DNA of 11,310 nucleotides from Actinomycetes bacterium (GTDB taxonomy: Bacteria > Actinomycetota > Coriobacteriia > Coriobacteriales > Eggerthellaceae), in NCBI GenBank assembly GCA_023403475.1, contig JAEYEL010000091.1:1-11310 (forward strand), read 5' to 3'. Position numbers and translations under genes: made by a program. Shown piece by piece: positions 6,224 to 11,310 of this stretch; position 1 is the stretch's first letter; each line of letters opens with the position of its first letter. The notes below the pieces were generated by a model. The model did no database searches. It worked only from the letters and a program-made list of their open reading frames with translations, and was not told the DNA's origin.

Positions 6224-7177
6224 ATGCAAAGCCACACGAAAACCAACGCAAAACTTTTGGCGACACCCGCAAAACGGGCTTGCTGTTCAATGGTTGAACA
6301 GCTTTGCTTGAATCGGAGGTTGTTCGTCGAGAAAGAAAGGCCTTTGGTGGGCTGGAAGATATCCCAAGTTGAAAAGCTTGTAGGCCTGCCAAGGCGCGAT
6401 GTGCAACGGGCATGCTACGACGGGAAAGGAGGAGCCGGCATACTGGCGCCAAAGGATGGCGGTTGGGGGCGCAGAACATACACCAAAGAGGATCTGGCGA
6501 CGCTGTTCCTCGTCTCCGAAATGAAACGCGAAGGCCCCAGCCTTCCAGAAGCGAAACGCGAATTCGAGCGCTCGGCAGCGGGAAAGCCGCAAACAGCATC
6601 GCTTCTGGAATCGCGAGAATGGAGACTTGCCGAAAAGCTCGAGGAAGTCGAGGCTCGCATGCTGCGAACGCAAGCTCTGAGACTGGCTTTAGCGGAAGCC
6701 GACGTACGCAAAATCGCTTGGCTTGCGTGGCGCGCCGTTGAGAAATCGCTCGCAGACCGCCTTGACAGCCTGCCGCAACCGCGAGCTCAACTAGCGCACA
6801 TGTTCTTCGACGCATGTGAAAGCATCGTCAGGCGAGCGAACGACAAGGAGGGACGCAGCGCGGGCGGCAAAGCCAACGGCGAAAGGAGCAACCTCGAAAA
6901 CGGGGGCGGCAAAAGCGCAGCAGAGCGAATGCGCGCGCTCTTCGCTGCAATGGAAACCCCCGAATGGCCAGCATCTCACGCGCAACATGACTTCGCACGC
7001 GCGCTCGAAACGCCCGGACTCGATTTAGCCATCGAACTATGGCTCGGACCAGGGTCGTTCGACATCGTGCAGTCTGCATTCGAGGAATACGGAAGGCCAA
7101 CCGAAGCCGAAGAAGAAGCCAGCATTAGGCACGCAGCGAAAAACGAAGCAAAGGAGACACCGAAGACCTTCGAATAG
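6224..7177 (+). CDS. MerR-like transcriptional regulator
   Basis: Probable DNA-binding regulator of 317 aa. The ATG at 6224 has AAGGGAG at 4 nt, so an upstream in-frame ATG at 6086 is rejected. Residues 44-112 look like a MerR winged helix: WKISQVEKLVGLPRRDVQRA, then a wing with GWGRRTYTKEDLATLFLVSEM and the closing 'EGPSLPEAKREF'. In standard MerR proteins helix 2 is followed by RYYD/E; here it is RACYDGKGGAG, a divergent form with a Gly-rich insert. A Glu/Arg/Leu-rich helix (about 125-165) follows that could be the dimer coiled coil. After it come a helical region, a low-complexity Gly/Asn/Lys stretch (about 210-235), and a C-terminal domain (KSAAERMRALFAAM, then LWLGPGSFDIVQSAFEEYG) that may be an effector domain. 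The ligand is unknown. The gene is divergent from the ATPase gene and unlinked to any obvious target except the envelope genes downstream. Confidence 0.7.
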   Translation: MQSHTKTNAKLLATPAKRACCSMVEQLCLNRRLFVEKERPLVGWKISQVEKLVGLPRRDVQRACYDGKGGAGILAPKDGGWGRRTYTKEDLATLFLVSEMKREGPSLPEAKREFERSAAGKPQTASLLESREWRLAEKLEEVEARMLRTQALRLALAEADVRKIAWLAWRAVEKSLADRLDSLPQPRAQLAHMFFDACESIVRRANDKEGRSAGGKANGERSNLENGGGKSAAERMRALFAAMETPEWPASHAQHDFARALETPGLDLAIELWLGPGSFDIVQSAFEEYGRPTEAEEEASIRHAAKNEAKETPKTFE

Positions 7178-7204
7178 AACTTTGACGCATGGCGTAGAAT
7201 GCGA

Positions 7205-7223
7205 GCCGAGCAAACCGCTCGGC
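7205..7223 (+). terminator. short GC hairpin after the MerR-like gene
   Basis: GCCGAGC (7205-7211) and GCTCGGC (7217-7223) form a perfect 7-bp stem with a 5-base loop, 28 bases after the stop. No T run follows, so termination would be weak or Rho-assisted. The rest of the gap, to 7340, shows no clear promoter. Confidence 0.4.
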
Positions 7224-7340
7224 ATATCGCCATTCCGCATCCACGCGAATCCAGGAAACCGAAAGCACCATCAATCAACCAGAGGAACCCATTCACACTG
7301 TGCGTTCTTCTTTGAGTCTTCGACGAAAGGGAAAATTATC

Positions 7341-8057
7341 ATGAAAACCAAACACGCCCTCATAGCAGTTGCGGCAGCAGTAATAGCGGCGGCATGCGCA
7401 ATCGTATTCGCGCTTTTCCAAACCCATATCCTTTGCATTCACGAGTGGATCGAAGCAACCTGCGATAGTCCCGAAACCTGCAGCATATGCGGAGAAACGC
7501 AAGGAGAGCCGCTTGGCCACCGAGTCGACACATGGACAGTTGACGCCGATCCAACCTGCTCAGCAGAAGGGCGGCGGCATGGCGAATGCGCGAATTGCGG
7601 GAAAACCATGTATGAAGAGATAGCAAAGCTGAAGCACACGGAAGGCGAATGGACTATAACCAAAGAACCCGTGATCAACGCCGACGGCACGGTCACCCCC
7701 GGAGAAGAAACTCTCGCATGCTCTGTTTGCGAGGAGGCAATCAATACCAGGGAATACACAATTGAGCTAACCACCGGGCAGACCAACGCCCTCAAGACGA
7801 TACGTTCGCAATCTCAATACTCTCACTTCGGATACGATTTTTGGGTTACCCACCTTGTCAATAACGAAAAGTTTTCACGCGAAGACGCTATCTTCGCAGT
7901 AGACCATTGCGGCCTCGACTGGGAAGAGGAAGCCGTAAAGGAGTATCAAGAAGAAATCACGGGCGGTTCTTCTCAAGGCATGGCAAGAGAAATGATGGTA
8001 TTTTACGGCTTCACTGACGCTCAAATCGAATACGCCATGAGCCAAGTGGAGTATTAG
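7341..8057 (+). CDS. membrane-anchored Cys-rich protein with Ltp (superinfection-exclusion type) domain
   Basis: Cell-surface protein of 238 aa. The ATG at 7341 follows AAAGGGA; the longer open frame from 7182 lacks a signal sequence. Residues 6-30 are a signal anchor (the Cys at 19 is not in a convincing lipobox). Residues 34-135 are Cys-rich: HEWIEATCDSPETCSICGE, then a GHRVDTW stretch, then TCSAEGRRHGECANCGKTM, then CSVC. These resemble the short zinc-ribbon-like repeats found in surface proteins of Firmicutes and Actinobacteria. Residues 148-205 match the Ltp family (PF07553): NALK, then FSREDAIFAVDHCGLDWEEEAVK. A shortened second copy ends the protein (SSQGMAREMMVFYGFTDAQI). The Ltp domain is known from the TP-J34 phage lipoprotein that blocks entry of other phages' DNA, but it also occurs in many uncharacterised host surface proteins. 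An antiphage role is possible, not shown. Confidence 0.8.
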   Translation: MKTKHALIAVAAAVIAAACAIVFALFQTHILCIHEWIEATCDSPETCSICGETQGEPLGHRVDTWTVDADPTCSAEGRRHGECANCGKTMYEEIAKLKHTEGEWTITKEPVINADGTVTPGEETLACSVCEEAINTREYTIELTTGQTNALKTIRSQSQYSHFGYDFWVTHLVNNEKFSREDAIFAVDHCGLDWEEEAVKEYQEEITGGSSQGMAREMMVFYGFTDAQIEYAMSQVEY

Positions 8058-8192
8058 AAATCGATGAGCTGCCTTACTTCCACTCCGAGGCTATCGGCGA
8101 TGCGGCAAAGCAAATCAATCCCAACGCTTACGGCTCCGTTCTCAACATGCCAGATATGCGTCTGATTAGACCCCGCCATCAAAGCGGCGGAC
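8054..8192 (-). pseudogene. C-terminal remnant of an XRE-family HTH regulator
   Basis: On the minus strand a frame ending at TAA (8054-8056) encodes about 44 residues: AALMAGSNQTHIWHVENGAV, then the helix LLCRIADSLGVEVRQLIDF. This is the second half of a Cro/C1-type helix-turn-helix (recognition helix, 'ENG' turn, 'LL.RIADSLGV' helices). The first helices are missing: upstream the frame meets a TGA at about 8199 and there is no start codon or ribosome site. The remnant overlaps the stop of the Ltp gene by three bases and lies head-to-head with the truncated plus-strand gene that follows. It should not be functional. Confidence 0.7.
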
Positions 8193-8261
8193 GGAATTCA
8201 AGAGAAAGCCATTCCGCTCGCTCGCAAAGGCATCGAAGCGGCCCAAGAAAAAGCGGACGCC

Positions 8262-9071
8262 TTGATTCTCGAAGCTAAGATGAAATATCACAATCCCATC
8301 TTCGAAAGCGATTTGACATCACCAGATTTTCATTTCCCAAAGCTGATTGAAATTGTCGACCCTTGCGACAAACATCCGTTCCTAGAAGAGCAAAATGCCT
8401 GCGGATGGCTGAGCAGAGAAGCAGGCTTGCAGGTGCTTCATATATTCGACGGCGAAATGACCGAATGCGGATTGACCTTCCATCCCTTCGTGGCAACGGA
8501 TTCCTTCTATTACGTTGACGCGACAAACCCTTCCCGCTACATCAACCTGTCAAACTATTACGACACCATACGAGCCGAAAAGGAAGCCGAGCTGCAAAAA
8601 ATCGCTTACGACCTTGGGGCGAAACGATGCATGCTCGAATGCGAACAAGCGAGCATATCCATTCGCTCAAAACAATGGGCAGCAAAAGGGAAAGCAAAAG
8701 CATCTCCAACAGAGCAAGCAGGCATTGATGCAACATGCGCAATCAACCAAGAATCGAAGGCAAAACGACACGCTTTATTCGTTCAAGAATACGAAGGGAA
8801 TCCAGAGCCAAACGAACCCGAATTGCATTGGTATCGCAACGACCCCTGCATCGAGCAGCTTGTTCGATCGAGATGTTCAGGCGAAGGCAAGGCGCTTGTC
8901 ACCCATTACGAACGTCAGATTAGTACCCATTCATCCATGGCGATAGACATTAACGCAGCCGCGAAAATCGATGCAGCGCTGGAGAGGATGAATGCCTCCG
9001 CAAATGTCTCGTTCAAGGGCAAAGCCAAGGATGAAGCGCGCGAAAAACTCACCTTCATCGTAGATTTCTAA
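8262..9071 (+). CDS. protein of unknown family, probably 5'-truncated
   Basis: Soluble-looking protein with no recognised family and no signal or membrane segment. The listed start (TTG at 8262) is only the first possible one; an ATG at 8280 also lacks a ribosome site. The same frame is open back to 8166 and reads like real protein, with a helical stretch KAADGIQEKAIPLARKG then EAAQEKADALILEAK, so the true N terminus seems lost at a junction near 8190. Visible parts are a region with paired Cys/Trp (DPCDKHPF, then ACGWLSREAGLQVLHIF), then FYYVDATNPSRYINLS, then a long helix (EKEAELQKIAYDLGAKRCMLE). After a polar middle comes a C-terminal strand pair (NASANVSFKG, then LTFIVDF). It ends 36 bases before the first DUF4230 gene, so the two are likely co-transcribed. 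It could still be made from a weak start, or be a decaying gene. Confidence 0.6.
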   Translation: MILEAKMKYHNPIFESDLTSPDFHFPKLIEIVDPCDKHPFLEEQNACGWLSREAGLQVLHIFDGEMTECGLTFHPFVATDSFYYVDATNPSRYINLSNYYDTIRAEKEAELQKIAYDLGAKRCMLECEQASISIRSKQWAAKGKAKASPTEQAGIDATCAINQESKAKRHALFVQEYEGNPEPNEPELHWYRNDPCIEQLVRSRCSGEGKALVTHYERQISTHSSMAIDINAAAKIDAALERMNASANVSFKGKAKDEAREKLTFIVDF

Positions 9072-9107
9072 CACCCCAATACCCCCACAAAAAGAAACGG
9101 AAGCTCC

Positions 9108-9941
9108 ATGACCGAAGAAAACGACAACCGGGAAATCGTTCTTTCCGAACAAACTGCAGAAGAACGCATCGCACAAGCTCAAAAGGAAGCCGCCAAGGCA
9201 CAATTCAAAGCCGAAAAACAACGAGAAAAGGCGGCAAAAGCCGAACGGAAAACAAAGCGGACACGCGAAAGAGCGATTCCCATGAAAGCAAAGCTTATCG
9301 CCGCTGCAGCTTTGGCAGTTATTGTCGCCATCGCTGTTTTGGTAGGCGTTCCCATGATTCAGAACAGACAGAACACGACAACCTATTTCACGTCGAGCGA
9401 CCTTGCGGGAATCGTGAACGTAAGCAAGCTCTCGACCGCCGAATACCGCTACAACGGCATCGCCGGCAAGTACAACGACAAAGGCGATGTCGAATATCAC
9501 GTCTACTACGAATCGACCGTGAGCGCGACCTACGACATGAGCGCAATCGAATTCGACATAGACAACGAGGCCAAAACCATCACGCCCATTCTGCCGGAAC
9601 CCATTATTGGCAACCCTTCCATTGACACGACAAGCCTTGACTATCTCCCCAAAAACCCGGACGCCAACCTAAGAGACGTTGTGTCCATTTGCAAAGCGGA
9701 TGCACTTGCGGAAGTCGAGCAAGCAGGAGGCATTCTGTACACCGCCAAGCAGAACATGAAACGCACCGTAGAAGCCCTGCTCACACCCCTTCTGGATGCG
9801 AGCGGCTACACAATCGTCTGGCCCGACGAAGCCTCAGGCGAAAGTCAAGACGCCAGCGAGCTGAACGAAGAAGAACCCGAGCCGCAGCAAAGCGACACCC
9901 AGCAAGAAGAACCTCAGCAGGAAGGTGATTCCAATGAATAG
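9108..9941 (+). CDS. membrane-anchored DUF4230 protein
   Basis: Protein of 277 aa with three parts. Residues 1-58 are highly charged, rich in Ala, Lys, Glu and Gln, and likely a cytoplasmic coiled coil (EERIAQAQKEAAKAQ, then KQREKAAKAERKTKRTRER). Residues 61-84 form one membrane segment. Residues about 97-240 resemble DUF4230: DLAGIVNVSKLSTAEYRYNG, alternating strands (YHVYYESTVSATYDMSAIEF), the typical 'KTITPILPEPII' strand, and a closing helix (MKRTVEALLTPLLDASGYTIVW). A Gln/Glu-rich acidic tail ends it. The orientation would put the DUF4230 part outside the membrane. The ATG has GGAAG at about 4 nt. The last 8 bases overlap the next gene, a DUF4230 paralogue, so the pair is translationally linked. 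The family has no established function. Confidence 0.85.
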   Translation: MTEENDNREIVLSEQTAEERIAQAQKEAAKAQFKAEKQREKAAKAERKTKRTRERAIPMKAKLIAAAALAVIVAIAVLVGVPMIQNRQNTTTYFTSSDLAGIVNVSKLSTAEYRYNGIAGKYNDKGDVEYHVYYESTVSATYDMSAIEFDIDNEAKTITPILPEPIIGNPSIDTTSLDYLPKNPDANLRDVVSICKADALAEVEQAGGILYTAKQNMKRTVEALLTPLLDASGYTIVWPDEASGESQDASELNEEEPEPQQSDTQQEEPQQEGDSNE

Positions 9942-10560
9942 AACCCACACGATAGCCCGCGCGAAATCCTGTGCAGGAATCAAAACTGCGGCCATTGCCC
10001 TTACCGTATGCCTCGCAACCGGCTTGCTAGGAGGATGCCAGACGGAGCAGCCGAAGAAAGAGGCCGACTTCAGCAACGCACGCGATATAGCAAAGCTTGC
10101 AACGTTCGAATGCACATACCACAACGTGGCGAAAATCGAGAAGGACTCCAGCAAGTTCTTCCTCTTCGACATGCCCGATTGGAAGCAGGAATGGTTCGAG
10201 TACAGCGCGACGGTCGATTTCGGAATAGACGCAAGCGCAGTGGAAATCTCGAAGCCCAATGAAAGCGGCACCGTAACCATCACCCTTCCCCAAGCCCAGG
10301 TGCTCGGAGAGCCAAACATCAAAGCCGAAACTATGTCGGACCCCATCGACAACAACGGGTGGTTCATAAAGGTAACCGCCGATGAACGCAAAGAGGCGCT
10401 CACCTTGGCGCAACTCGAAACCTACGAGCGTGCCTGCGCCGACGACACCATGCTCGCCGCCGCCCGCGACCGTGCAAAAGTGCTGCTCGAACAGTACGTG
10501 AAAAACGTAGGAGCAAACCTCAACGAAGCATACACCGTGAAATGGGTCGACGCCGAATAA
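9934..10560 (+). CDS. DUF4230-family lipoprotein
   Basis: Secreted lipoprotein of 208 aa. The ATG at 9934, inside the end of the previous gene, has AGGAAGG at about 7 nt; the GTG at 9925 is less likely. The signal peptide (basic start, hydrophobic residues 18-30) ends in the lipobox LLGGC (Cys35). The mature part parallels the preceding gene: DIAKLATFECTYHNVAKI against the first paralogue's start, then FEYSATVDFGIDASAVEI, VTITLPQAQVLGEPNI, and a C-terminal helix ending AYTVKW where the other has YTIVW. The two are therefore divergent paralogues with different anchors (lipid against transmembrane helix), expressed together and likely to act together at the cell surface. A hairpin 38 bases after the stop closes the operon. 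The molecular function is not known. Confidence 0.85.
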   Translation: MNRTHTIARAKSCAGIKTAAIALTVCLATGLLGGCQTEQPKKEADFSNARDIAKLATFECTYHNVAKIEKDSSKFFLFDMPDWKQEWFEYSATVDFGIDASAVEISKPNESGTVTITLPQAQVLGEPNIKAETMSDPIDNNGWFIKVTADERKEALTLAQLETYERACADDTMLAAARDRAKVLLEQYVKNVGANLNEAYTVKWVDAE

Positions 10561-10597
10561 GGCTAACTCAGCAAAAACCGACGGTGCTAAATAGACG

Positions 10598-10623
10598 AAT
10601 TGCCCAGCGGCAACTGGGCAATT
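10598..10623 (+). terminator. hairpin ending the DUF4230 operon
   Basis: AATTGCCCAG (10598-10607) and CTGGGCAATT (10614-10623) form a perfect 10-bp stem with the loop CGGCAA. The T run after it is short, so it may act as a weak or bidirectional terminator between convergent operons. A smaller inverted repeat (GCCCGT 10643-10648 with ACGGGC 10665-10670, over the duplicated GTTAAC at 10654-10666) lies at the end of the opposing gene. Confidence 0.55.
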
Positions 10624-10661
10624 TACTGAAACTGTCTGCGCTGCCCGTGGAGTGTTAACCG

Positions 10662-10949
10662 TTAACGGGCTTTGCTGGCACCTGCAAGCCACACGTCACC
10701 CCAACGTACAAGGCGGTCGACGGCAGCCTTGATGGCCGCATATGCCGGGTAGGCGAGCGCGGCAAACACAATGAGGAAATCCGACGTAGCACGCAATCCG
10801 CAGGAGAACGAAAGGAGAACGTCGGCACCAACAGCACCGGCCGATGCGCCGTAGCAAAGCCCGGAAGCCAGCCACAGCACATAGCTCGTAATCATCAACA
10901 CCGCATACGACGCCATGTACTTAACGAACCAATGCCACGCACGCCTCAT
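10662..10949 (-). CDS. small membrane protein, third gene of a coupled micro-operon
   Basis: Hydrophobic protein of 95 aa, family not recognised. The start is the ATG at 10949: it overlaps the stop of the upstream gene (ATGA) and has AAAGGGGC about 6 nt before it. An in-frame ATG at 11009 would overlap the upstream gene by 64 bases and is less likely. It begins with a basic, Trp-rich segment (MRRAWHWFVKYM). Two clear membrane segments follow: AVLMITSYVLWLASGLC and FLIVFAALAYPAYAAI. A moderately hydrophobic stretch (AVGADVLLSFSCGL) lies between them and may form a third. The C terminus is basic. No catalytic motif is seen. Small coupled membrane genes of this kind occur on mobile elements, but no mobile-element enzyme is present in the window. 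Confidence 0.65.
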   Translation of the reverse strand: MRRAWHWFVKYMASYAVLMITSYVLWLASGLCYGASAGAVGADVLLSFSCGLRATSDFLIVFAALAYPAYAAIKAAVDRLVRWGDVWLAGASKAR

Positions 10950-11095
10950 TGCAAGCCCCTTTCGCCAACCGATGTCCCAGCGCAACCACACTTGGCGAAC
11001 CAGAGCCACGCCAAGAGCAACTTCGCTACGGTTGACGATAGCAAGCCAATGTAAAGAGCATGTATTGCATGCGAAAGGAAAGGGTCAAGCTTCAT
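10946..11095 (-). CDS. 49-aa single-span membrane protein
   Basis: Very small gene that begins with ATG at 11095, overlapping the TGA of the upstream 58-aa gene, and ends in a TGA that overlaps the ATG of the downstream 95-aa gene. The protein has one membrane segment (AIHALYIGLLSSTVAKLLLA, about residues 10-33) followed by FAKCGCAG and a short polar tail. AGGAGG lies 13 nt upstream of the ATG, rather far, so translation probably relies on coupling. A longer reading of the frame from 11185 is possible but would overlap the 58-aa gene almost fully. The two exact ATGA overlaps are the main reason to believe the gene is real. Confidence 0.55.
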   Translation of the reverse strand: MKLDPFLSHAIHALYIGLLSSTVAKLLLAWLWFAKCGCAGTSVGERGLQ

Positions 11096-11268
11096 TCGGC
11101 GGCAAGTTCCTCCTCCAAGCGCTTTACCGAAAAACGCATCTGACAAACAAGATCGCTCTTCGCCAACGAAGAGACGAAACTGCACGGCTCATCGAGAAGA
11201 TGCATGCGAGGCTGCTCGGCAGCAAGATTCATGAAATCGCGCTTTTCGCGCACGGAAACATTGTCCAT
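11092..11268 (-). CDS. 58-aa soluble protein, first gene of a coupled micro-operon
   Basis: Small gene with a strong start: ATG at 11268 preceded by AAAGGAG at about 6 nt. The protein begins MDNVSVREKRDFMNLAAEQP and ends in a charged helix (VKRLEEELAAE). It has two Cys (CSF and VCQ) and no membrane segment or signal. Its TGA overlaps the ATG of the 49-aa membrane protein gene, which in turn overlaps the 95-aa gene, so the three should be translated as a unit. The family is not recognised. The gene is easy to miss because of its length. Confidence 0.6.
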   Translation of the reverse strand: MDNVSVREKRDFMNLAAEQPRMHLLDEPCSFVSSLAKSDLVCQMRFSVKRLEEELAAE

Positions 11269-11310
11269 AGCGGACTCCTTTCATCGATGTTGGCAGGACC
11301 ACCGCGCCAT
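11269..11310 (-). other. right edge: ribosome site and possible end of an upstream gene
   Basis: On the minus strand one frame reads MARWSCQHR and stops at TGA (11283-11281), overlapping the start of the Shine-Dalgarno for the 58-aa gene. This could be the last codons of an upstream gene in the same operon. Other frames also stay open, so the reading is undecided. Confidence 0.2.

Noticed and set aside
10654..10666. Duplicated GTTAAC as a possible attachment site or operator
   Set aside because: Too short, and no integrase or matching second copy was seen in the window.

Overview
The window looks like chromosomal DNA of a moderately GC-rich gut Coriobacteriia, most likely Eggerthellaceae. 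That placement is an inference from gene content. The clearest marker is a Tat-exported flavoprotein reductase paired with a NrfH-like multiheme cytochrome, with a divergent LuxR regulator carrying about 12 membrane segments, an arrangement that is common in Eggerthella, Gordonibacter and Slackia. No rRNA, tRNA or CRISPR array was seen.

Left part (1-4723). The window opens with 33 consecutive C, which is probably an artefact of a contig end. A 122-aa protein with a CxCxxC tail follows on the minus strand. Next comes a two-gene minus-strand operon: a membrane-anchored multiheme cytochrome c and then a twin-arginine lipoprotein flavoprotein. Together they would pass electrons from menaquinol to an unknown organic acceptor outside the membrane. 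Divergent from them is the membrane LuxR-type regulator. The shared intergenic region carries repeated AGAGACAT-like half-sites and a good promoter. After the regulator lie a strong hairpin terminator and a C-terminal remnant of an AAA/DUF4143 ATPase.

Middle part (4764-7177). An intact AAA_14/DUF4143 ATPase on the minus strand is divergent from a MerR-like regulator. The regulator's Shine-Dalgarno sequence is folded into a leader hairpin.

Right part (7341-10560), plus strand, accessory in character. It holds a membrane-anchored Cys-rich protein with an Ltp (superinfection-exclusion type) domain, a junction where two divergent genes have each lost their 5' ends (an XRE regulator remnant and an unknown protein), and then a compact operon of the unknown protein plus two DUF4230 paralogues, one membrane-anchored and one a lipoprotein.

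Right edge (10662-11268), minus strand. Three very small genes are chained by two ATGA stop/start overlaps. Two of them encode small membrane proteins and one a small soluble protein. Their family is not recognised.

The best candidates for undescribed biology are the envelope cassette at 7341-10560, the reductase pair with non-standard haem motifs and altered active site, and the coupled micro-operon at the right edge.
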